A DNA stretch of 64,000 bases from the NCBI GenBank assembly GCA_003117195.1, contig BDSI01000044.1:561163-625162 (forward strand). The letters are read 5' to 3'. A program made the position numbers and the translations under genes. This document shows positions 46,701 to 56,566 of this stretch, piece after piece. The notes under the pieces were generated by a model. That model did no database searches, was not told where the DNA came from, and was given only the letters and a program-made list of their open reading frames with translations. Source of the stretch: Eudorina sp. 2006-703-Eu-15. Lineage: Eukaryota > Chlorophyta > Chlorophyceae > Chlamydomonadales > Volvocaceae. How positions within the stretch are numbered: the stretch's first letter is position 1; every line of letters begins with the position of its first letter.

Positions 46701-46971
46701 CGTGTCGAGCGGCGGCCGGCTGGATGCGGGCTGCGGCGGGGGGAGCTGCCAGGCGCGGGACAACGGACAACACGGTTTCGGAGCGGAGGACCCGGGGTCG
46801 GTGCTGGTGGCGGGGCCGGGGTGCAGCGCGGTGGGGAACGGGGGCTGGGGGGCGATGGTGGTGGGCAAGGGGGCGTGTATGCGTCTGGGCGCTAGCGACT
46901 GGCAGGCAGAGGGGAACGCGGGGGGTGCTGCCGGACAGGACGGGGGCGGCAGGCTGGAATGGGTGCAGTGA
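43771..46971 (+). CDS. Gln/His-repeat protein with right-handed parallel beta-helix domain (1066 aa)
   Basis: One uninterrupted frame with an ATG in context CAACCATGC. Residues about 41-102 are a 5-residue tandem repeat (HQQEH, then HQKQE) encoded by a 15-bp minisatellite at 43885-44073. A Pro/Gln/Ser-rich region with acidic patches follows. From about residue 400 to the end, repeats of roughly 23 residues carry the pattern C-x-A-x-x-N-x-x-x-G-F (examples RAEENGLAGFLSG, RALENGDCGFLA, VADSNRFEGFAAE). These are typical rungs of a right-handed parallel beta-helix, about a dozen in number. Inserted Gly/Ser/Ala loops interrupt several rungs. Such folds occur in polysaccharide-active enzymes and in scaffold or repeat proteins. 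No catalytic residues are evident and no signal peptide is seen, so an intracellular binding role is a guess. A TGTAA lies at 47200-47204, about 230 bp past the stop, and could be the polyadenylation signal. Confidence 0.85.
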   Translation: MLGQRALAVEEPAAGHSPQDSSEVQQCSSDTQPPPPDLQQHQQEHHQQEHHQQEHHQQEHQKQEHQKQEHQKQEHQKQEHQKQEHQKQEHQKQEHQKQEHQGARPHKRTRLDPVEPAQPSPPPPAPHGAVVTAAEAVPAAAGGVTVRIDFSNRAPVSARTGAGTGAGPPATTRPPCEAAEVIDLVSSSSSESQGEQGGRRAGLDVADDAVSPGPGHGPPAATGVRRSAGRCADAGDRGAPGVPGTQRLQPPPRPQLAATAAEASPLLPPPPPPQQHQQNHNSTREGQPAPAVQQQQHQQQLHQDLQRPLQQADPPAPQFLHPLLFQLSQFQTVGADMLAALASFTIEWVRTAPQPVLPALMQMPTHAGRAAATAGRGGGGRGGGRGRGAEESARVSTLEQLQVWLDRHSAWNAGVHAASPGGAAVLDLRGGTVRAVGQGPHRLRVSGSSGSGKNDRNDNNYSNYSNSNDGRCDSGGGAGGGGGGARGDGDATGSPLPALLICNGTILGCTTFTVEGGADIAFLDVSFTTPTAAQRSTAAGGVARHGGGAASAAATAAAQQQPHQWDALVVVRGEGSRARLKNCRIDMEVAAPKTAGQPKDRNDGAAAPLPAGPSSSAAAAAAAGPTGSGGGGGGVALTASRTGCVLAIQGGCVELSGRCELIGGSCFGLAAVGAGAVARAELATSYRAGTMGFLAAWGGKLVAVKCSAEGRGGEAAAAAAAVAAAGNVLVTHTRVVLHESGFAAVDGGSLTTEQCVARRCGYAGFLSWGLAAELASTGGCRAEENGLAGFLSGQTAVLRAGPKCRAEANKQYGFRTERGGTTTAAEGAAAARNGGAGWVGLDGAVVVLGRGCRALENGDCGFLALKNAVMVAGEGCVAQGNSNDGWRADESAQLVAAAGCRAIGNGRRGFAADGRAHHNAVGGGSSGGGGGGSARLVAGRHCVADSNRFEGFAAEQYGSVVLFPGCGATGNGLDGFYVSSGGRLDAGCGGGSCQARDNGQHGFGAEDPGSVLVAGPGCSAVGNGGWGAMVVGKGACMRLGASDWQAEGNAGGAAGQDGGGRLEWVQ
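43885..44073 (+). repeat. 15-bp coding minisatellite (HQKQE repeats)
   Basis: Twelve or so units of a 15-mer, first CATCAGCAGGAGCAC and then CAGAAGCAGGAGCAC, all in frame with the beta-helix gene. The two unit types are grouped, not mixed. Confidence 0.97.
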
Positions 46972-48928
46972 GATACGACAGATCCGACAGATCCAACACG
47001 TAGCTGGGGTGCCACCTGTGGGCCAGATGCGTGCCATGCGCCGCAGGGCCGTGGCGTTGGGTGCGTTTAGAAAAGAAACCCGCCCGACCAAACCCAGGTG
47101 CAGATCTACTTACCACATAGCCTGCAAGAAAGTACTTACCATACGTAGTTGCGGCTAACAAGGCAACCGGGGCTGTCACCGATGATAAGCGGGGTCCGCT
47201 GTAACATCCTAATAATAAGGCAACCGCGCCACCACCGCGATGCAAAACAGGCAGCAAAGAACCAACTAAGAAAGAGGGACACACGCGTAAATGGACTTAT
47301 TACCGACCACCGTCTCCGGTGTTCGCGGCCGGCGGGAGCGGTGGGGCTGGCGTCGAAGGGGCAGCTGGCAACGTCGGAGGGTGTGTGTTCGCAGGCAGGC
47401 GAGGCAGGCGTGAGTGCGTGATCTGTAATGAGCATAGTTTGGAGCTGTCGGTCAGCGTGTAAAAGATAACTGAGCCGCTGAGCCGTCGGTCAGTGTGTGT
47501 GTGTGTGTTAAAATAAACCGAGAGACACGACTGTGTGTGTGTGTGCGTGTGCGTGTGGAGGCAGGAGGCAAGCTGCGGGGCCCCGCCGCCACCAAGGGCC
47601 AGTTCGCGGGTGCGTATCGAGTGCTGGTGGGGGTTGTACTGTTGTCCCGTCCAGAGGAAAAGCAAGGATGTCCGTACATGACAGTACGACGGTACGACTG
47701 TAGGCATCGGAGAGCAAGTGTAGCCGCGTTGCTTGCAGGAGAGAAAGGGAGGAGCGGTGTTGCAGGTCTTATGCCTGATCTGCAGGGGTTGCGCGGGGGT
47801 GGAAGCAAAGCAGGCAGGCGTTGGATTGCGGTACAGGATAGTCGTGATGTGATGTGATGTGATGTGATGTTACAAGCTTCTTGAGATCGTAAGGCCCAGA
47901 CGAGCCAGGAGGCTCATGGACCACGAACCTCAACAAACAAAAGCAGGATAGCAGGTTAGTCGTGCCTGCCCGCTGGAGGTGGTGTACGAGGTTGTACGAC
48001 GTTGGAGAACGAGGCCAAACGGGCGGGGGTTGGAGCCGCATCGGCGCCTCTCTCTATCTCTATCTCTGCAAGTCAGACTGCAAACAGGCAGATAGGCAGA
48101 CATGTGCTTTCCAATTATATTGCGCCGCGCGGCAACCCGCGGCAGCCAGCGATCCGTGTTTCGTGTGGAGCGCCACAGGGTGTCTACCGTAGTTGCAGAC
48201 TCGATGGTGTTGGTAAGGGTTGTTAAATTGACCAAAGAAAGAACGGGTTGGTGGCTTTTTATCAACGATGTTAACACCGGGACCCCGTGGGTCATCGGCG
48301 ACACTGTGGCAGCCACAGCCTCCCCCGCGCCCCACACTGCGAAAACGAAGCGGGTTGGGTACCGTACATGCATCCGACATCGGCTCACCGGCGTCGTGGC
48401 TGCGTTGCGCGCAGCGGAGCTGGTTCCGTGTGTCACGTAGGGGCCGTCCCCGGAACGGAGGTGCGGGTGGTGGCCTGTGCTGCTTTGCGCGGTGGGTGGG
48501 GTTGGGGTTGGGGTGGGGTGGGGGTGGGTGGTCTCCACCTCTGTGCGCTGCGCGCTGTGCCCCCCCTCCCCCCTTGGAGTGCACCCCCATGACGTTCCCT
48601 CCACGGACGGGGTGCTCGTCCTTGCTCGTCCGTGCACCGCCGGCGGACCGCTGGGGACGTTAAGGTGAAGGTGCGCCGGCGTGACGGCATTTTTGCTGAG
48701 CTCATTTTGCGCCACCGTCCCCGGCTGCTGCTCGAACGCGCAGTCCGAACCCGTACTTTCCCGTGTCGTGATCCCGGGGGAGTGGCAGGCAGGCAGGCAG
48801 CCACGTGGGCACACGCGCGCCTTCGGGTCCATGTGTCCGGCATCTGGGTGGACATCCGTCACAGAGCGAGACAACGCCCAACCGGATCCTAAACAGGATT
48901 CGGGGGCACCCGCGGGAGGGGGGGGTCG

Positions 48929-48963
<35 letters not shown>

Positions 48964-49321
48964 GTGACCTGACAAACTGCGCGGTGCCGTCTGGGCCCGT
49001 TGGATTGCCCATTGAGGCGCGGGTCCGCCTTGTAACGCTTACATGACAGACGTGTCCCAGCGCCAAGCCAGGCCCTTCCCGAGATGGTTTCGGGGCATAT
49101 CAGGGGACGGAACGCAGCGTGTACCAGATGGGTAGCGGATAGCCCCCCAGCCCCCAGCGCCATCCTTCGGGTTGGCGCAGATCCCGACGGCACCGACAGA
49201 GCTCCCACTGGTGTCCCACACCTAGCCAATCCAGAGTTCCAGATACGACCCACCACAGCCCTAGGGGGGGTGGTCGTCGTGGCGGGGGTGGTAAGAGGGC
49301 GGTGGGGGCTGGGTGGTCGTT
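46972..49321. other. Convergent intergenic region with repeats
   Basis: The beta-helix gene (plus) and INTS9 (minus) converge here. Two pieces of a dispersed family lie at 47155-47218 and 48255-48345, a CGGGCGGGTTT module at 47065-47097, (GTGAT)n at 47842-47868 and (CTG)n at 48938-48960. A minus-strand TGTAA at 49043-49039 could serve INTS9 polyadenylation. The long minus frame at 47930-49066 is low-complexity and not supported. Confidence 0.5.
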
Positions 49322-52300
49322 TCACAGCGCCGTCAGTTGCCTCAACAGGCACTCGGTCAGCACGTGGCGCATGGCGGGGCAGCTGCACTGCAGGTGGGCG
49401 CCGAGGGGTGTCAGGTGCAGCTCCGCGTCCGATCCGGCGACTGTCAGACGGAGGCCCTGCGGTGGGGTGGGGGAGGGGGAGGGGGAGGGCAGGAATTGGT
49501 CGAAAGGGATTGGTCGACGGATTAGAGGAGGGGAGGGCAAGGGAGGGGCAAAGGGGTGGCGGGTTGTGTCGGGTCGGCGCGTTGTGAGGTGGTTTCGGAG
49601 GGGTTTCGCAGGCGGGCGGGAGTCGGCACCCGGGCGGCCGTCCTGCGATCTCATACACACACCCCGTTGAGGGCGCCGGAGATCTGCCAGGAACCTCGCC
49701 AATGGTTCCGTACTGTACTGTATCGTACCGTACCATACCGTACCCACAACTACACAACCGCACTTGTACAGCACCCACGCCTCCATGCTGTACCCCGCTC
49801 CCGGTATGACCACCCGAACGACCCGACCCTGGGGGCCAACGAGCTGTGGAGGCGGGGCCCTCCCGGACTGGTGCTCGGACTGCGCAGCGCCTCCCCATTT
49901 GGGGACATTTGGGGACAAGGACTCCCCACCACCGACACCACAGACCCCCTCCTGACCCCCTAGACCCCCTAGCTCCCCATGCCCCCCAAGCCCCCCTCCC
50001 CCGTACCCCCCATCCTCACCTCTCCCTCCGCCCGCACAGACACCCTCGTGACGCCCTGCTGCGCCAGAGCCTCCAGCAGCGGCGGCAGCGCCGGCCGGCC
50101 CGCTGCCGCCAGCAGCAGCTGGTCCCCCGCCACCGCGCCGCCCGCCGTCAGCGCCGACCCCGCCGCCACCGAGTCCGCGGAGGCCCCTCCCCCCGGCACC
50201 GACTCCACACACCAGGCGCCGTCCCGGAACACCAGCAGGCAGTTCAGGCGGGCGAGCTGTGGGGGCCGCCACGGGGGGGGGGCCACGACACATCGGGGAT
50301 GGGGAAGGGATACGGCTAAGTGGTGGTTGGAAGGCATGGAAATAGGAAGGTTGGTTGTGCGCAGTGCGGTGTACGGCTGACCGAGCGCGATCTCGACCCG
50401 TGGGTCAGTGGCGTTGAGCAGCTGCAGTGGCTCGTGTCGCCCCGAAAACCCGATCTCAGCTTCGTCATCTGTCCGATGGATCGTTCAGTCTCTTTCACGT
50501 GTCGGTCAGCACCAAGGGGGTGCCCGCCGACCGGGGCCGGGCCGCCGCAAAACACGCCCCCTCCCTCCCTCCCTCCCGCCCTGGCCCCTACCTGAAGACC
50601 GGGCCCCGCGTCCACCCACTGCAGCCGCTGCAGCAGCTCCGGGGCGACCACCGCGCTTTGGACGTTGCGCGGCAGCGTCACGCGGACCTGCTGTAACCAG
50701 CCGTACGGTACGACACTCTCGCGCGCGAGCGCCGGCGGGGCGCTGGCGGCGGCGGGGCGTATATCAGGCGGCGGCGGCGGGGCGCACGATCGGGGGGGGG
50801 GCGGGGTTTAATAAGAAAACCAGCCCAGACACACCCAGCCCGCGGGCGGGTGGAGGGGGGGCGCGGAGGGGTCGGGAAGCCGGGGGGGCGGCATCAGGCC
50901 CACCGCGGGGTGTTGAGCGCAGTCAACCTGTCACCCTGCGCACCCAACGCAACCCAAACAACAAGCAGGCGGCTCGTGCGAAACCGCCAAAATGCTGAGC
51001 CCTGTTGCGCTGAATGGATACGAGAAAGGATACGGATGTTGCACAGGGCGGACCAAAAAGGGATCCCCCAGTGACTGGGCAAGCAGACAGCCCCAGACAC
51101 CCCCTGGAGTGGTGTGCGTGTGCGTGTGTGTTTAATATTGCAACCCGCCCGCCCGATCCCAGGTGCGTGTGTGTGCGTGTGTGTGTGTGTGTGTGTGCGT
51201 GCATGGTATCTGCTGCCAACTTGCCATCCATTACCTGACGCCCTGGAGGGCCGCCGCAGCGCCCTCCTGGCGCTGCGATATCTGCTGAGCACGTTGGTGC
51301 TGTTGCTGCAGCTGCAGCTGCTGTTGGTGCTGCAGGAGCCGCAGATCCCGGTGGCTAGCAAGCAGATGCCGCGGCTGCAACCGGCCCAGCAAGTCCAGCG
51401 CCAAAGCTGGCGAGGGGCCACCGCCGGCGGCGCCGCCGCCGGCGCCGCCGGCGCCGGGCAGCGGCACCTGCGCCACTCGCAGGCGGAACGGCGCCGCGGG
51501 CGGACGCGAGCGCGAGGGGTCCGCCGCCCCGGCGGCAGCTCCGTCGTACACGCGCTGGATTCCGCGCAGCGCCGCCGGCGGCGCAGCGTACGGCAGCAGC
51601 AGGAGGTTCCGCGGGTCGGGGCCGAAGCGCAGCAGCAGCTCCCGGGCGGGTCCTGCGGGCATGCCGTACAGTGCTTCCCGTAGGGCCCACGTGTATCATC
51701 ACCGGTGGCACAGGCCTCCGGCCCCCTTCCCCCCTCCCCCGCTCCCAAGGGCCGCAGCCCAGGAAGCTCAACGGAATCCACGGCATGCACACTTCCGATA
51801 GGGGGGTGCCGCAGCGCGGCGCAGCGCAATAGCGAAAGAGAGAGAAAGAGGGCTCGTCACGGCTGTGTGTGCAGCCACCCTGCAGCCCCCGGTACTTACC
51901 CCCGGGGTAAAGGAGGGAGTCCGCAGCTGCAAATACAACCACGGGGGTCTGCTGCGGCTGCTGCGGCTGCTGCGGCTGCTGCGGCTGCTGCGGGTGAGGT
52001 GGCGGGAGGAACCGCTGAATGGCTGGGTCGGTGAGGGAGGTGGCGGTGTGGAGTCTTCCCGCCTGGGTCGGTTGGGGACGGGGGAGGGAGGGGAGGCAAG
52101 GTAAGCGGGGCCGGCGAGATGGGGGGCGCCGGAGAGATGGGGGATGCCGGGCAGCATGGGATGAGTGAGTGGGTGGGTTGGCTGGTTCGTTGGTTGGGAC
52201 GAGGGAGTAATCATGTTGCCGTACAGCCGTGCAGGTTGTGCCGCCGGGCGGCCACTTTCCCTTGCACTTGCCTGCATCAGCGCGTCGAAGGCGAAGGGGT

Positions 52301-53422
52301 GCTGCGGAACGTACACCGCCGCCTGCCGCTCGGGGGCCAGCGCCTCCAGGGATACGGACGCCAGCGCCAGGCTGGTTCTGGAGCGGGGCCCAATGTACAA
52401 CAACGGTACGACAGCCAGGTCGGCGGAGGCCAGCGCCCCTGCCAGGCTCTCCAGCAGCTCCCAGGCCTCTCCTGTAGCAACACACACATCCGGTACACAC
52501 ACACACGGGCGAGGGTGGGGTTACGTGCAGCGACCCTCCACGGCGGCGCACAGCCCGTGCCGGGGGCGCCGGCTGCCCCATCGCCGGTTGATGTAGCTAA
52601 GGCGCGCGCAGTCATGGAGTTCTGGCAGCGGGTGACCAGTTTCGCAGAACTGGGCCGACCGCGACGGGGATGGGAGGGGGTGGGACCGGACCACCCAATC
52701 CTATCGGTGGTGGACGGCCGGATCCGCTGCGTGCAGCCAGTAGACGTAGACTCGTGATGGATAGATAGCAGCGCGAGACGCTAGGGGGTAGGGATTGGGA
52801 CTAGGGAACCCCACTTCCGGGCACGATGGGGATCCGTGGGTGCCCGAGGAGGGTCGGGCCCGACCAGTGGGAGTTGGCAGCGAGCGGGACGTGTAGGCGA
52901 GGGCCGCTTGCGACGGGAAGGGGTGTACGACAGGGAAGCTTGCGTGGTGATGTGCTGCCTTGTGCAAACCATAGCCCCATCATGGAGCACCCGACTGCAT
53001 ACCCGGACCCAGCAAGGCCTGACGCGTGCGAGCCGCCTCGCTCTGGCTCAGCTGGGCAGGCAGGCCTGCCGGAGGGTGCAACCCTAGCTATTACGATTAG
53101 GTTGGGACGCGGGACCAGGCTAGTTTTACCGCACCAAGCAGGGGCGCGCCTCCGAAACGCGCCCTGGGTGCTGCAAGGACTTGAGGAGGTTGAACAGCGG
53201 ACTGCGAGGCGCAGACCGCCCGGGATGGGCCTTCGCCCACTCCCTTGATGGGGCACAGCGGTCACCGATCCTCGGGGATCGGGCACGCGCCCTAGGTTGA
53301 GAGCGAGGGGACAGAGGCCCCTTACGCCCCTTTCCCCCGTATCCGGGGAAAGTGCTTCGGCGGTCTCCCGTCTGGGGCGGGTTAGCGCCCCCGGCCAGTG
53401 TCGGCCCGGCAGATATGTAACG

Positions 53423-53460
<38 letters not shown>

Positions 53461-56400
53461 TGGAGGTTGGTTTGGGTCGGGCGGGTTGCATTTCTAAACA
53501 CACACACACACACACAACCAAACACACGGGGGGATTCCTTTCTCAACATCACACAGTACCGTATTTCTACAATACACAACCGCAGTCCACATTTCTGTTC
53601 CTCGCGCTGGCCCCCGAGGTCGCTCCTTGGTAGGCCGGTGGCAATGTCAGTCGGACCCTTCGCCCGCAGGCGATCCCACACGGCCGCATGTGCCCTTTGA
53701 GTCCCGCGGCGGCGGCGGCGGCAGGAGCTCGCGGCCGGCGTTCGCCTGACCTGCATGAATTACCGTACCGTACGACAGCGAAGCCGCAAGGCATTGAACG
53801 AGCTGGGATTTGCACGAGCCGTGCTTGCTTGGGGTGCTCTCCGGGGGCTTGCGGGGTCGCACGCGCGGTGCGAATGGCCACCACCCCGTGGACCGCCTCC
53901 AGGGGGGGCGGTGGTGGCGTGTACGACACCGTACCCTGGCCGCACGCGAGACGTGGCCTCCCCCCCTTCCCCTGGAGGGGGTCACCGCTTCTTCTCCCGC
54001 CCCCGTCCCGACTCCGCCCCCCCCCCGCCCAGCCCCTCCAGGCACTCTTCGCCCAACCCCTGCCCTGGCAGTCAGCGCGGTTAATCACTGTGCACCTTCG
54101 GGTATTTCCTACAACCCCTCCCTCGCAGGTAACGGTAATTATCGTTGGTCAGTATTTGTCGTCGGGCTGGGTGTGTCTGGGCTGTGTCTTTTTTAACCAT
54201 CCCTCCGCACGATGTGCCTCCGCACACACAGACACACACACGGACACACACACACACACCTCACCTGACGCAGCCTTTATGGGTCGGGCAATGGGTATAT
54301 CATATACGCATACGGGCAAACTATTGGGCGCCACTCGGCCCCTCGCATGTCCCGCACTCCTGTTCTGCCTGCCTAAATAAAAGATATCCCTCACCTGACG
54401 TGTAGACGGGTATGAGGGCGCTTCCGCCGCCCGCCACCGCCCGCAGCACCGCCTCTTTGGCGACCTGGCGCGGCGGCCGCGACGCCGCCGACTGCGACAG
54501 CGGTGGCGCCCCCAGGCAGTCGGATCCGAGCACAAGCGCGTCCGGCGCCTTGACCAGATCCAGCGGCAGCGGGGGCGCGAAGGGGTGCGACGGGGAGGCG
54601 TCCGGCAGGTACAGCACCGTACGGCAACGGCTGTGGCCGCGCGGCGGCGGGGTCGACGGACGGGAGGAGCGGGAGGGAGGTGCGGGCAGCGGCATGGGGT
54701 CGGGGAGAGACCTGGTGTCTCAAGTGTCTCAGGTGTCATGAGGTACGGCGCTTTGAGGTACGGTATTCGCGGTCCAGGGTGCCCCGGGGGGCCGTACTGT
54801 TGAGGGGCGCGGCGCCGAGGTGCCCGAAGGGGTGCGGGGGCCGGCCGGATCACCGGGAGATGGCGGGCAGCCCCCACCCTCCCCAGGTCAGACCCGGCCA
54901 ACCACACGCGCTGCCGGCCTGCTTCACGGGCACCTACAATCTAGCACCACGCAGTTTCAACGGACGCCTCACAGCCAGGTTCGGTTCCCCAGGCGGCGCA
55001 CGAGGTACGTTGGCTGCGTCCCGGTGTCGCCGACCTCGGCTGTTATCCATGCGTCGCCGCCGCCCCTGCGAAACCCAATCAACTCGACACTCAGGGAGCA
55101 AATGCTGCACCCCGCCCACTCGACACCCGGGTGGGGTGCGGGGGGAGGACCTACTCGGCGCCGTCAGCGATCTGCCAGACCGCGTGGCCGAAGCCGCTGC
55201 CCGATGGGTACGGCACCGCTGTCAGCTCGTACGAGTCCACCGGCACCACCTGGCCATACCGTACCGGCCGGACCCGGTCCAGGCAATGCCTTACGGCCCG
55301 CCAGGGCGCCCGGTGGCGCCAGCATGAGGCCAGGAGGGCCTCCTGGGCATACGGCAGTGGCTCCCAGCCCAGATCAGTGCTGCTCGGCGGACGACGATGC
55401 GATGGGTGTACCTGCGGCGGCGACGGCGCCACCGCCTCCTCCGCCGCCACCGCCTCCTCCGCCGCAAGCCGCTCCGCGACGAGTTGCTCCGCCGCATCCA
55501 GAGCCGCCTGGGTGCAGTACACTGGTCCCCGTATAGGGCCCATGTGGTGCCAGGCGGGTGTCGGAGAGGCGTGCCGGACGTCGCCCGTGCCTCCCCTGCC
55601 GTGCGCGGGGTCGTCGTACTGTACGAGGTGCGGCAGGGCCAGGAGCGCCTCGGGGCTGCTGATGAGCGCCGCCTGGATCTCCAACGTGCGGAGCAGCTGC
55701 CGGGCACAGTTTGGTGGCGGCGGCGGAGGGTGAGGGTGAGGAGGGTGAGGGTGAGGAGGGTGAGGGTGAGGAGGGTGAGGGTGAGGAGGAGGCAGAGGAG
55801 CAGGGGGAACGGAAGTCCATGGAAATGTGCGAAATCGACGTGTGAGGTCAGGGATGGCAGGCGACGCATACGCATGGGGGGCATGGACGCGCGGCCCCCG
55901 GCCCCCGGCCGACCCACGGGCCACCCATCTCTCCCGCTACTTCGCTCGCAACAGGACATGGCACAGCGGGTGGGGGCGGTGAGGATCCTCCTCACCGGGA
56001 GGAACGGCGTCAGATCAAGCAGCGGGTCCTGGGTGCTACGGACGCTGCCAGTGGCCCTGCCGGGCCCGAAAGTGGTGAGAGACGCCGCGGCTGCCGCGGG
56101 GGCAGCAGGTCCGCTTCCCGGGGGGACTGGCGCTCCCGCAGCATCAGTCGTCGCAGGAGCGTCCCCAGAAGCATACTGCTCTTGCTGTGCTGTTACATCA
56201 TCGGTGGCATGCGGACCAGTTGCCGGGTGTCCGGACGATGGCTGGCTGGCGTCTGGCTGGTTCCCCCGGCCGTTCGCGTCTGGGGCATTGAGCTGATTTT
56301 CATCAGCCCCGATTGCATACAGTGCGGCGTTCAGAGGCGTTGAGCAGTCCAGAAGGATGTTGGCCTTGCGGAAGCGCAGCACTAGACAGCGGCATGGTCC

Positions 56401-56498
56401 GGCGCCCACACATATCTGCGATTGAGCGAGAAGACTAAGTTATGAATGCAATTTTACAGGATCCAAAATGAGGTATTTGATGGACTTACTAATTTCAT
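49322..56498 (-). CDS. INTS9: Integrator complex subunit 9 (inactive metallo-beta-lactamase/beta-CASP homologue)
   Basis: INTS9 pairs with the nuclease INTS11 in the Integrator complex, which cleaves snRNA and other nascent RNA polymerase II transcripts. Ten exons join in perfect phase: 56498-56490, 56415-55996, 55696-55155, 54630-54395, 52471-52272, 51987-51900, 51652-51235, 50742-50592, 50256-50020, 49456-49322; 811 residues against about 660 in animals. The first coding exon encodes only MKL, the same start as human INTS9. Conserved blocks follow in family order: CLVLRFRKANILLDC, LEIQAALISSPEALLALP, VRYGQVVPVDSYELTAVPY, LVKAPDALVLGSD, SALIPVYTSG, WELLESLAGALA with VVPLLYIGP, and VVVFAAADSLLYPG. 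The zinc-binding HxHxDH of active relatives is absent, as expected. Extra length comes from low-complexity insertions. The junction 52272/51987 uses a GC donor (GCAAGT). Intron 4 hosts dispersed element copy C. CPSF2 was considered but fits the N-terminus worse. Confidence 0.93.
52973..53427 (+). repeat. Dispersed element copy C with (CA)n tail, inside INTS9 intron 4
   Basis: High identity to copy A along its length, with a small gap near CTCCGAAACGCGCC. It ends ATATGTAACGATTC followed by (CA)n, another CGGGCGGGTTGC module (53472-53500) and more (CA)n. It lies antisense to INTS9. Confidence 0.85.
55728..55792. repeat. GGGTGA-type tandem repeat in INTS9 intron 2
   Basis: About four copies of a 15-bp unit (GGAGGGTGAGGGTGA) just upstream of the acceptor of INTS9 exon 3; pyrimidine-rich on the gene strand. 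Confidence 0.9.
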
Positions 56499-56566
56499 GT
56501 CGCTGCAAATTGCATGTTTACGGTACTCTTGCATCCATTACATGGCTTTCCGCTGCACAATTTTAT

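Noticed and set aside
47930..49066. 378-codon minus frame
   Set aside because: Low complexity, crosses dispersed repeat fragments, no splice or family support.
49322..56498. CPSF2 or INTS11 instead of INTS9
   Set aside because: The MKL start, order of blocks and C-terminal domain fit INTS9; INTS11 would carry an HxHxDH site, which is absent.
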